Below, piece after piece: positions 44,502 through 51,576 of a DNA stretch of 64,000 bases. Position numbers and translations under genes: made by a program. Source of the DNA: Actinoplanes oblitus (GTDB lineage: Bacteria > Actinomycetota > Actinomycetes > Mycobacteriales > Micromonosporaceae); the NCBI RefSeq assembly GCF_030252345.1, contig NZ_CP126980.1, positions 1,251,001 to 1,315,000 of the forward strand. Direction: 5' to 3'. Within the stretch, counting starts at the first letter, position 1, and the number at the start of each line of letters is the position of its first letter. Under the pieces are notes generated by a model. The model saw nothing but the letters and a program-made list of their open reading frames with translations. It did not search any database and was not told the origin of the DNA.

Positions 44502-45818
44502 ATGTCCATCGAGGTCCGCCTGCTCGGGCCGGTGGAGTTGCGGGGAGAGTCCGGGCCGGCGCGTCCCGGGCCGGCGAAACAGCGGGCGGTTCTCGCCGTG
44601 CTCGCCCTGGACGCCAACCGGCCGGTGCCGTTGAACCGCTTCACCGAACTGCTCTGGGCCGGGCGGCCACCCGCCTCCGCTGTCGCGAACATCCGCAATC
44701 ACATCGCCGCGCTGCGGCGTACCGTCGGCGGCCGGATCGTCTCGCAGCACGGCGCGTACCAGCTGAACCTGGCACCGCACGAGCTGGATGTCACCGAGTT
44801 CCACCGGCTCGCCGAGCGCGGGCGCGCCGCGCTCGCGGCCGGCGATCCCGCCCGCGCCGAGCCGGACCTGGCCGCCGCCCTGCGCCGCTGGCGCGGCCCG
44901 GCCGGCCAGGGGCTGCCGCGGGGCGCCGCGCTGGACGTGCTGCTCGCCGGCCTGGAGACGGCCCGCCTGCGGGTCGTGGAGGACCTCGCCGAGGCCCGCC
45001 TGCGGCTGGGGTACACCGGCGAGCTGGTGCCCGGGCTGCGCGACCACCTCACCGCCCATCCGTTGCGGGAACGGGCCTGGAGTCAGCTCATGCTGGCCCT
45101 GTACCGCGCCGGTGACCTGGGCGCCGCGCTCACCGCGTACCGGCAGGCCCAGGCGATCCTGCACGCCCAGCTCGGCGTCGACCCGGGCGGCGAACTGGCC
45201 GGCCTGCACGTGGCGATGCTGGAGCGCGCGGCCTGGCTGGAGGCGCCGGCCCGCCGGCCGGCCCCCGGACCCCGGCCCGCCGGCGTGGAGGTGCCCCGGG
45301 AGTTGCCCCCGGACCCGGTCTTCCTGACCGGGCACACCGCCGAGCTCGCCGCGGTGCTGGCCGCCGCCCGGCCGGGGCCGGAGGAGCTGGCACCGGCCGC
45401 GGTGGTCGTGCACGGCCCGTCCGGCGCCGGCAAGACGGCCCTGGTCACCCGGGCCGGGCACCGGCTGGCCGACGCCTTCCCGGACGGGCAGGTCTTCGCC
45501 GTGGCCGGCCCGGAGATCGCGGCGGCCGACCTGCTGGCCCGGGTGCTGCGGGCGCTCGGCGTGCCGGCCACCGAGGTGCCGGCGCCGCCGGACGAGCGGC
45601 TCGGGCGGTACCGGTCGCTGCTCGCCACCCGCCGGGTGCTGATCGTGGTGGACGGCGCGGCCGACGCCGGGCAGATCCGGCCGCTGATCCCCGCCGCGCC
45701 CGGCTCCGCGCTGCTGGTCACCAGCCGCCGTCCGCTGCCCATGCCGGAGAACCCGCCGCACGTGGCGTTGCCGGCGCCGGCGCCGCTCACCGGCCGGGTC
45801 GGCCCGAGGTGCCGGTGA
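44502..45818 (+). CDS. SARP/AfsR-type regulator with shortened NTPase domain
   Basis: A 438-residue transcription factor. The N-terminal OmpR-like winged helix (about 1-90: VRLLGPVELRG, then PLNRFTELLW) and BTAD domain (about 95-245) mark a Streptomyces antibiotic regulatory protein. A STAND-type NTPase follows with P-loop GPSGAGKT (about 304-311) and LIVVDGAAD/LLVTSRR. The chain stops right after the SRRPLP region, well short of the usual AfsR length of 600 or more with WHD and TPR. The tail RVGPRCR reads out of family. Its end overlaps the next gene. GGGGGAGGATCG precedes the ATG. Possible targets are the adjacent unknown genes. Confidence 0.8.
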   Translation: MSIEVRLLGPVELRGESGPARPGPAKQRAVLAVLALDANRPVPLNRFTELLWAGRPPASAVANIRNHIAALRRTVGGRIVSQHGAYQLNLAPHELDVTEFHRLAERGRAALAAGDPARAEPDLAAALRRWRGPAGQGLPRGAALDVLLAGLETARLRVVEDLAEARLRLGYTGELVPGLRDHLTAHPLRERAWSQLMLALYRAGDLGAALTAYRQAQAILHAQLGVDPGGELAGLHVAMLERAAWLEAPARRPAPGPRPAGVEVPRELPPDPVFLTGHTAELAAVLAAARPGPEELAPAAVVVHGPSGAGKTALVTRAGHRLADAFPDGQVFAVAGPEIAAADLLARVLRALGVPATEVPAPPDERLGRYRSLLATRRVLIVVDGAADAGQIRPLIPAAPGSALLVTSRRPLPMPENPPHVALPAPAPLTGRVGPRCR

Positions 45819-46264
45819 GCACGCCGCTGCTGCGCCTGATCCCGACCGACCCGCACTGGGAGCCGGAGCCGGCCGCGATCGAGCGGGCCCGGGCCCTGCT
45901 CGGGCGGCTCCTGCCGGACCGGGAGATCGGGCATCAGGCGTACCGGTCGGTGTTCTTCATCGACCAGGGGGAGAACTTCGAGGAGGTACGCTGCCCGCGC
46001 TGCCGGACCGTGCTGGACGTCGGCTGGTGGGGCGAACGGGTGAATCGCGCGGCCGAGCACGGATTCGCCGACCTCGCCGTGCGATGCCCGTCCTGTGATC
46101 TGGACACCACGCTCAACGATCTCGACTATCGGCTGCCGGCCGGCTTCGCGCGCTTCGAGCTGACCGTGGCCGACCCGCCGCCGGACGGCCTCCCGGCCGC
46201 CGGGCTGTCCGCGATCGGCCAGGCGCTGGGCCACGAGATCCGTGCCGTGCTGACCCGGTACTGA
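45815..46264 (+). CDS. Zinc-ribbon protein of unknown function
   Basis: The 149-residue product starts at the second of two close GTG codons, with CGAGG upstream. CPRC (about 59-62) and CPSC (about 91-94) form one likely zinc ribbon; RSVFFIDQGENFEEVR precedes it and ADPPPDGLPAAGLSAIGQALGHEI follows. Such proteins are common in filamentous actinomycetes, but no characterised family is recognised. Overlap with the SARP gene suggests coupling. A U-tract terminator lies about 90 bp after its stop. Confidence 0.6.
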   Translation: MSTPLLRLIPTDPHWEPEPAAIERARALLGRLLPDREIGHQAYRSVFFIDQGENFEEVRCPRCRTVLDVGWWGERVNRAAEHGFADLAVRCPSCDLDTTLNDLDYRLPAGFARFELTVADPPPDGLPAAGLSAIGQALGHEIRAVLTRY

Positions 46265-46354
46265 CCGCCGCGCCCGGCCGGGTCGCCAGAAAATCCGACG
46301 TACGGCGCACGTGCTAAGTTGGTGGGGTCAAGTTCGGCATTCGTGGACATTTCG

Positions 46355-46394
46355 GCGCCTGATGGGTTATCTGAAAACCCGTCCAGGCGCTTTT
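46355..46394 (+). terminator. U-tract hairpin terminator after the zinc-ribbon gene
   Basis: GCGCCTG at 46355-46361 pairs with CAGGCGC at 46384-46390, and inner GGGTT with AACCC. The hairpin is followed by TTTT. It ends the SARP/zinc-ribbon transcript. Confidence 0.75.
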
Positions 46395-46753
46395 CGTTAC
46401 GCTGACGAGAGTTCCGGATCCATCAGCCCGGGACGGCGGCCGACGTCGTCGCCCACCTCTTCGCGACCTCGAGGAGAACCGGAAGGCGGAGTTCGACGTC
46501 ACCCAGGGCTGGACGGCCCCGCGGGCGGAGCCTGTCCGCCCGCTCTGATCCGAGCGGTACGACATGGCGGCCCGAGTGGTACGGCGGGCTGCCGCTCGGC
46601 GTTGCCGGGCCGGTCACGCTGTCGCGCGATCGCCATGACAACGGCAGGATGTGAAATGCGAAATGGTAGAGCCGTCCCCCGGCTCGCTATCGCTCCTGAA
46701 GGGCTGACAGCCGCAACCATGGGTGCCCGCGCGACATCCTGAAGGAGATGAGT
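46395..46753. other. Gene-free stretch with possible coding relic
   Basis: No intact gene is credible in these 359 bp. In one frame near 46470-46545 the sequence reads LEENRKAEFDVTQGWTAP, preceded in the neighbouring frame by DVVAHLFA. This could be a fragment of a degraded gene crossing a frameshift. I cannot name the family. The last bases hold the RBS (GAAGGAG) of the next gene. Confidence 0.35.
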
Positions 46754-47035
46754 ATGACAACAACCTATTCCGGCCCCGCGAAGCTGACGCTGATCGACGG
46801 CGCATGCATCTCGGGCATGGCCTCGCTCAGCACCAACCAGCGCGGCGGGATCAACGGCTGGGGCGGCACGTTCCGCCCCGACGAGATCACCACGGATCTC
46901 CGCAACGCAGGCGAAGGGCTGCAGCTGGAACTGCCCTACGACCGGGTGGGTACGGTCGCCGTCACCGGCATACGCAAGCTCCTCGCCACCCAGATCCTGA
47001 TGTCGCTGACCGGTCACGGACCCGTGCCGTTCTGA
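46754..47035 (+). CDS. Small protein of unknown function
   Basis: A 93-residue product. The second of two close ATGs is chosen because GGAG directly abuts the first. The sequence is rich in short strands (KLTLIDGACISGMASL, GLQLELPYDRVGTVAVTGI) and Gly/Thr, with no helix and no membrane segment; it could be a small beta protein. No family is recognised. It is the last coding unit before the accretion zone at the tRNA gene. Confidence 0.45.
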   Translation: MTTTYSGPAKLTLIDGACISGMASLSTNQRGGINGWGGTFRPDEITTDLRNAGEGLQLELPYDRVGTVAVTGIRKLLATQILMSLTGHGPVPF

Positions 47036-47306
47036 TGGCGTGACGCTGGACCGCCACTGCTTCGCCGCCGCTCGACGCCCGTACCGCGTCGACCCGGCGG
47101 CGAGGCGTGGAACTCCGGCTCGTTGTCCGGCGGGCCCTTCCACCAGCCATTGCGCACCGGCGGTGGTGGTGCTGCCGGCGGGGTCCGGATCGGCGGAATA
47201 GGCGCCGCCAATAGTCCTCCGCGCTATTCGCCAGCCCTTTTGGTGCAGGTCGGATCGCGGTTCCGCAGTTCGGTGGCGCGGGCGCAACTCGGCGCGGCGG
47301 CTGGAG
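47036..47306. other. Non-coding stretch before the integrase relic
   Basis: About 270 GC-rich bp without a supportable gene. A proline-rich minus-strand frame at 47014-47211 has no RBS, no family and overlaps the preceding gene's end, so it is not called. The stretch may be remains of the older integrated element. Confidence 0.4.
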
Positions 47307-47490
47307 CGGATGTCGCCCCGGCAGGTGGCGCTGATCACTGGGGTGGCCCTGTTCGGATCGCGTTCGTGGCGTCGGCGGGCAGTGCGCGTACCGAAAGGTC
47401 CGGCGCTCCTCCGGGGACGGCCCGGCCAACCCCTGGCCGGATCTCGCCGACTTCCCTGGCGCGGATCCGGAGGCCCTGGTGTGCGCCGGT
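47307..47490 (+). pseudogene. Relic of a second tyrosine integrase (older AICE)
   Basis: In shifting frames this stretch reads ERMSPRQVALITGVALFG, then VRVPKGPA, then DFPGADPEALVCAG. These align in order with EKMPPRYVALIT, VRVPRKLA and DFTGADPEALVFTG of the integrase relic at 56.7-57.0 kb. Base identity is high around the first block (GCTGATCACTG is identical). The C-terminal HDLRH and Tyr region is deleted. It ends at a terminator-like sequence and the left att repeat, in the same order as the right-hand integrase. So it is the right end of an earlier, related element. Confidence 0.75.
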
Positions 47491-47566
47491 CACCCCCAAG
47501 ATCACCCGAGGGGTGACAGCAAACGGCCCCGGCCGGGGAAATCCTCTGACCAGGGCCGTTGCGGCT

Positions 47567-47609
47567 GAGCGGGCGACGAGAATCGAACTCGCGTAATCAG
47601 TTTGGAAGA
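47567..47609. repeat. Left attachment site (43-bp direct repeat of tRNA-Gly 3' end)
   Basis: All 43 bp are identical to 57357-57399, which is the 3' half of tRNA-Gly from anticodon loop to CCA on the minus strand. The sequence beyond 47609 diverges completely and cannot form a tRNA. About 75 bp just outside (47492-47566) are also similar to the corresponding bases at 57284-57356, including a terminator-like hairpin. Confidence 0.93.
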
Positions 47610-48093
47610 TCGCTGCGACCTGTCATGATCCGCCCGGATTGCCTGGTCAGGTCATGATCGCGAGTGCCCGATCATGACCGCTTGAGCCCGCCAATGGCAC
47701 GCCTTAATGGCACGCTCCTGGCACGACCGCGCCCGGCTCGCCGGCCCGTCGGCGCCCCGCCCGCGGTGACCACCGCTCCCGGTGGCATGCCGCGAAGCGG
47801 CGCGGCAGCGATCGCCCCGACCCGGGTCCACGGTGACCACCCGTAGCGATCGTCGCGGTCGCTACCCGGCTGGGTGGCCCGTCTGATGAGTTCCAGGCCA
47901 ATCTCGGCCGTGGTCACACGGCGCTTCGGGAGACCTGGGGGAAGGACACCTTCCCTAGGTAGCGGGCCAGCCTGGGCGTGCGCCTGCCCGATCTGCACCG
48001 CGCTGGTCAATGCCAAACCCGAGCATTAGCGTCATGAGCCTCCCGTGATCGAGTGAGGGCCGAACGAGGGATTCGGGACGTAGCGTCCTAAGC
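47610..48093. other. Element end: inverted repeat and integrase-arm-type direct repeats, no gene
   Basis: An inverted repeat with perfect 11-bp arms (GGTCATGATCG and CGATCATGACC, 8-bp spacer) is at 47650-47679, with another GTCATGATC at 47622. Two direct copies of AATGGCACGC are at 47693-47702 and 47706-47715, and a partial third follows. The remainder to 48093 is GC-rich with no supportable gene; a minus-strand frame (47672-48016) could be a relic. Confidence 0.6.
47693..47715 (+). repeat. Integrase-arm-type direct repeats, left end
   Basis: AATGGCACGCC and AATGGCACGC occur in the same orientation, 84 bp inside the left att core. The same unit is found in tandem at 57264-57284, 73-93 bp inside the right core. 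The spacing fits integrase arm-binding sites of tyrosine-recombinase elements. Confidence 0.7.
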
Positions 48094-48372
48094 ATGACGA
48101 AGGACGATCAACGGACTCCGGACCAGTTCGACCTGATCATCGCTTCCAAGAGCATCGACGGTCCCGAGTTCGGCCAACAGACCGAACTGATCAAGTCCAG
48201 TGGGGCCGGATTCGACACCTACTCGAAGACGTGGCGCCTGTGGCTGGAGCATGCCCTGATCGGTGACGAGCCCGGACTTGAGATCCTCTTCCGGGCCGCA
48301 CGCGACTATGGCACCACCGTCTGGCTGAGGCGACGACAGCCGAGCCAGGGCTTCGTTCCTCCGCCGGAGTAA
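48094..48372 (+). CDS. Small element-borne protein of unknown function
   Basis: A 92-residue product starting MTKDDQRTPDQFDLIIASKSIDGPEF. It has a plausible globular composition with aromatic, charged and hydrophobic residues (YSKTWRLWLEHALIGDEPGLEILFRAARDYG) and a charged C-terminus. No motif is recognised and the RBS is weak. It is the only probable gene between the left att site and the RT leader. The hairpin cluster directly after it could be its terminator. Confidence 0.45.
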   Translation: MTKDDQRTPDQFDLIIASKSIDGPEFGQQTELIKSSGAGFDTYSKTWRLWLEHALIGDEPGLEILFRAARDYGTTVWLRRRQPSQGFVPPPE

Positions 48373-48723
48373 GCGCTGGCCGCCGGCCGATGCCGGCCGA
48401 TGCCGGCCGAAGCCCGCCAGCCTGCTGGCGGGCCAGCCGCGCCGCGCTCGCGCGGCGCCTTGATCCAGAAGAGATCGATTCGGCAGCGCACCGGGGCTAG
48501 ACAACTGGGACTAGGCGACTGGACTAGAGAAGGCTTCTGCCGTGCTGCACGTGACGAGAGGCCAAGGTGCCAGGTGAAAGGCGTACGCCAAGTCGTGCCC
48601 CCTTTGCGAGGGCGGCCCTGCTGCCTCATCTGGATTCTTGAGTGAGCCGTCTTAGCGTGATCAACTTACTTCAGTAGAGTGGCTCATGAGGCTAACTGGT
48701 TATAGTGAAAGATTAGGGGCCAA
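48373..48723 (+). other. Structured leader of the RT operon (hairpins, tandem repeats); candidate ncRNA
   Basis: Three tandem 10-bp units (TGCCGGCCGA-type) occupy 48381-48410. A perfect palindrome with 10-bp arms (GCCCGCCAGC, 2-nt loop) is at 48412-48433, and another with 9-bp arms (GCGCCGCGC, 2-nt loop) at 48439-48458. The next 260 bp fall in GC towards the RT start and contain repeated GACTAG elements. The hairpins could terminate the preceding gene. Several defence RTs use a structured RNA encoded just upstream, so the whole 351 bp is a candidate template RNA. Confidence 0.45.
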
Positions 48724-50343
48724 ATGGGGGCAATTGATCGCAGCGCGTTTGACCGTGCCGTTGTCAACGTGGCGACAAGGGGAGATACTGACGTCTTTCC
48801 TTTTCCTGTAGAGAATCATGTTCTGCATGATAAGACGAGTGAGATCGTCGACCTGCTTGTTCGCATCTCTAATAACTTTCGCAGCGCGCTTGCGGATTCG
48901 GCGGTTACTAGTCATTCATCTTTAGCGCCAGTCGGATATGCCGGGTATCGTTGGACTACGCAAATTGATCCGGCCTGGAATGCTTACCTTCTGGGAGTCG
49001 TTACCTCCCTGGCTCCGGCCATAGAAGCGGCGCGGATTGACCCTGAAGAAAAGACGGTATTCTCTTATAGATACGACAGTGATCCGGCAAATGGACTTTT
49101 TGAGGCTGATGGATGGCGTAAATTTCAGGAACGTTGTTTGGAATTAGCCGGCCGTCATCAGTATGTCGTCAGTGTTGACATCGCCGACTTCTACTCGCGC
49201 ATATATCACCACCGGCTTGAGAATGCTCTTTTAGAGGTTGACGACTCAAGCCACGAGCGCACTAAACAAATCATCTCTCTCCTTACTAAGCTGAGTGGTG
49301 GTACCTCGTATGGGCTACCCGTTGGCGGGAATGCTGCCCGGCTCTTATCTGAATTGGTTCTCAATCGCGTGGATCGACTGCTCTTGGCCGAAAGTGAGGC
49401 GGGAGAATTTTGTCGATACGCAGATGATTATCGGTTTTTTGTGAACGACATCCAGTCCGCTCATCGATGCATCGGCATGCTTTCCGAGAAGTTGATGCGC
49501 AATGAAGGGTTTTCGCTCCAAAAGGCAAAAACGAGGATCTTCACATCTACGGAGTATGATCTTGTCACTGAAGCTCAGCAACAGGGGAGTCCGGGAAGTG
49601 CGAGTAGGTTTTTGGGCCTTCGTCTGCACTTCGATCCGTATGCAACAACGGCCGTAGAAGACTATGAGCGCATGATGCTACAGGTCTCCGAGTTTGACAT
49701 CCTCGGCATGCTGCGCGACGAAATCACAAAAGGTCGCATCCATGTAAGTCTTACTAAAAGACTTGTCAGCGCATTGCGGTATATGGATGAGGAGAGTCGG
49801 TCGCAGGCCGTCGTCTCCCTTCTGGAAAATGTGGAAACTCTTGCCCCTATCATCCCTCAAGTCATGCTTTCGGTTCGTCAGTGTCTCGATGAGATGACCG
49901 ACGAAGATGCGGCTAGTGACATCTTGCGCACTGTGCGGGGTCTGATCGAAGACCAGCACTATGTTGCAAAGAATGATCTAAATCTCGCATATATAGTTAG
50001 AGTCCTCGGCGCACGAAAGACCCGAGAAAACGAACGTATGCTGATCCGGCTATACGGCACGGCTCATGGCTACGGGGTAGAGTCGGCTCCCAATATCCAA
50101 CGTGACATCCTTCTGATCATGGCAAAATGGAATGCCCGTTACTGGCTGAGTGAACGCAAGCATTCATTTGGTACGGATCATCTATGGGTCAAGCGTGCGT
50201 TTCGGGTCGCAAGTTACGCACTCAGTGATGAGGGGCGACACTGGCGTCAGAAGAACAAGCCCGCCTCGGATTCGTTTGACGAAGTTGTTGATAAATGGGC
50301 GTCTGAGCGATTTGGGCAGACGGGTTGGTCGGTGCCGATATGA
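48724..50343 (+). CDS. Reverse transcriptase, defence-associated (DRT/Abi)-like
   Basis: A 539-residue RNA-directed DNA polymerase. RT motif A is VVSVDIADFYSRIYHH with D152 and D155; motif B is YGLPVGGNAARLLSE (196-210); motif C is the catalytic YADD (232-235, CRYADDYRFF). The motif D-like lysines are in SLQKAKTR. The C-terminal 230 residues are helix-rich with no recognisable domain, as in Abi/UG-type RTs. There is no group II intron maturase X/DNA-binding block and no retron fold. Its GC is far below the host's, with TTA leucine codons at residues 67, 141, 170 and 208. The stop overlaps the next gene's ATG. AGGGG precedes the ATG. It probably acts in antiphage defence. Confidence 0.88.
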   Translation: MGAIDRSAFDRAVVNVATRGDTDVFPFPVENHVLHDKTSEIVDLLVRISNNFRSALADSAVTSHSSLAPVGYAGYRWTTQIDPAWNAYLLGVVTSLAPAIEAARIDPEEKTVFSYRYDSDPANGLFEADGWRKFQERCLELAGRHQYVVSVDIADFYSRIYHHRLENALLEVDDSSHERTKQIISLLTKLSGGTSYGLPVGGNAARLLSELVLNRVDRLLLAESEAGEFCRYADDYRFFVNDIQSAHRCIGMLSEKLMRNEGFSLQKAKTRIFTSTEYDLVTEAQQQGSPGSASRFLGLRLHFDPYATTAVEDYERMMLQVSEFDILGMLRDEITKGRIHVSLTKRLVSALRYMDEESRSQAVVSLLENVETLAPIIPQVMLSVRQCLDEMTDEDAASDILRTVRGLIEDQHYVAKNDLNLAYIVRVLGARKTRENERMLIRLYGTAHGYGVESAPNIQRDILLIMAKWNARYWLSERKHSFGTDHLWVKRAFRVASYALSDEGRHWRQKNKPASDSFDEVVDKWASERFGQTGWSVPI

Positions 50344-51011
50344 TCTCTGTCCGCAGATTTTCGCTTCAAGGCTCTGCATGGCGACAGTTGACACCTATGA
50401 TGGAGCAGGTAGTTCGATGGATTAACGATCAAGAGGTTCCTTTCGGCCGTGCTGTTCCCCTTTCGACTATGGGAACGAGGAGCGCGTTGATTGCGGAGAC
50501 AGCTTTTCGGCGTGCGGCAGTGGGAGCATCACTGTTTCCCGCCGACGACGATGCGGAAAGAGCGTCTGCGGCGATGATCTCACTACTTCCCAGAGGTCAG
50601 TTCGGGGATGCAGTCCTCTCCCCGGGAGAGCAACTTGAGGTGGGGCTTATTCAGCGAAACTTAATGCGTTATGCTGAGGTGCTGGGTAACCCCGAGTATT
50701 TTCCAAAAATCCCAGGTTGTGGAGTGGTCAATAATTCCATCGGCGATATCTACTCTTTCGCGCACCTTGTTGAGGTGAAGACTGTATCCAGGCCCTTCAG
50801 GAGTACCGATCTCAGGCAACTTTTGACATACAGCGCGATGATGCGAGCATCGGGCATCGCGGTCGAGAAGCTGAGCCTTTATAATCCGCGACGCGCGTAC
50901 CGTTTCACGGCGGACTTGGACGAAATTTCATTGAGCCTGTGCGGTAGGTCCTCAGTTGAGCTGATGGAGGACCTCATTGACACGATGATTGGATTTCAGG
51001 TATCGGCGTAA
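50340..51011 (+). CDS. PD-(D/E)XK nuclease-like partner of the reverse transcriptase
   Basis: The 223-residue protein starts at an ATG overlapping the RT stop (ATGA), so the two are made as a pair. The core GDIYSFAHLVEVKTV has D136 and E145-V-K147; Q160-L-L-T-Y164 then matches the QxxxY motif of RecB-type nucleases. A Glu-rich helix (E98/E100) fits motif I. Strand-helix spacing D136-E145-K147-Q160 is that of the PD-(D/E)XK superfamily. No domain outside this is recognised. GC is as low as the RT (TTA at codon 108). Nuclease activity is inferred, not known. The gene ends 64 bp from the convergent NUDIX gene. Confidence 0.72.
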   Translation: MISVRRFSLQGSAWRQLTPMMEQVVRWINDQEVPFGRAVPLSTMGTRSALIAETAFRRAAVGASLFPADDDAERASAAMISLLPRGQFGDAVLSPGEQLEVGLIQRNLMRYAEVLGNPEYFPKIPGCGVVNNSIGDIYSFAHLVEVKTVSRPFRSTDLRQLLTYSAMMRASGIAVEKLSLYNPRRAYRFTADLDEISLSLCGRSSVELMEDLIDTMIGFQVSA

Positions 51012-51075
51012 ACTTCAATTGCTGGCATTTTCTGCAGTTGTACGGCGCTAAGGTCGAGTTCTGTCGTTTTGCCGA

Positions 51076-51552
51076 CTACAGCTCGGATGGCTCGGCTCCG
51101 TGCTCGGCATATGCCGGTACGCCCCGCTTCTTTGCCGCGATCGCGGTGCGAACTCGTCGCGATAGGCGTGAAGGCATGTGGCGATCTAAATCTGCGGCGG
51201 CAACGAAGCGCCAATGAGTTATTTCGCCATCAGAGAATTCGATCTGGACGCGTTGGTCTTCGGTAAGGATTCCCGCATCGAATATAAAGAGCATCTTGTC
51301 GCCCTCATTCTGGGCAGGAGCCCAGTCGATGACGAGGTGGCTCCCGATGGTGGCCGAGAGACCGAGCTCTTCTCGAATCTCACGGATGCAGGCCGCCCGG
51401 GGTGACTCTCCTGGCTCGACGTAACCACCCGGGATGTCCCACCCGTTCTTGTAGGCAGGCTTCACGAGGAGGACCCGCTCTGCCTCATCGAAGAAGAGGG
51501 CGCCGGCGGCGACGCGTGGGGTGGCCATCGGTGGCGTCTCGGATGTCGTCAC
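51076..51552 (-). CDS. NUDIX hydrolase
   Basis: A 158-residue protein with a complete Nudix box, GGYVEPGESPRAACIREIREELGL (about 41-64: Gx5Ex7REUxEExGU), in a standard MutT-like fold. Substrate is unknown; such genes sit beside XRE regulators on many actinomycete elements. GTG start; ATG at codon 9 is an alternative. GC is closer to the host than the RT pair, so the cargo boundary lies near 51.05 kb. Confidence 0.9.
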   Translation of the reverse strand: MTTSETPPMATPRVAAGALFFDEAERVLLVKPAYKNGWDIPGGYVEPGESPRAACIREIREELGLSATIGSHLVIDWAPAQNEGDKMLFIFDAGILTEDQRVQIEFSDGEITHWRFVAAADLDRHMPSRLSRRVRTAIAAKKRGVPAYAEHGAEPSEL

Positions 51553-51576
51553 ATCGAGCAGGGTAGAGCGAGCGGA

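Noticed and set aside
46311..46742. 143-codon plus-strand frame
   Set aside because: It runs through a terminator and is low-complexity; at best an old gene remnant.
47014..47211. Proline-rich minus-strand frame
   Set aside because: No RBS, overlaps the preceding gene's end, no family; lies in a decayed region.
47567..47640. Second tRNA-Gly copy at the left att site
   Set aside because: Only the 3' half is present; sequence past 47609 cannot form the anticodon stem or acceptor pair.
47672..48016. 114-codon minus-strand frame inside the element end
   Set aside because: It overlaps the inverted and direct repeats of the element end, and only its middle looks coding; at best a relic.
48724..50343. 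Group II intron or retron reverse transcriptase
   Set aside because: There is no maturase X or intron-encoded DNA-binding domain and the C-terminus is long and helical; no msr/msd-type fold is evident.
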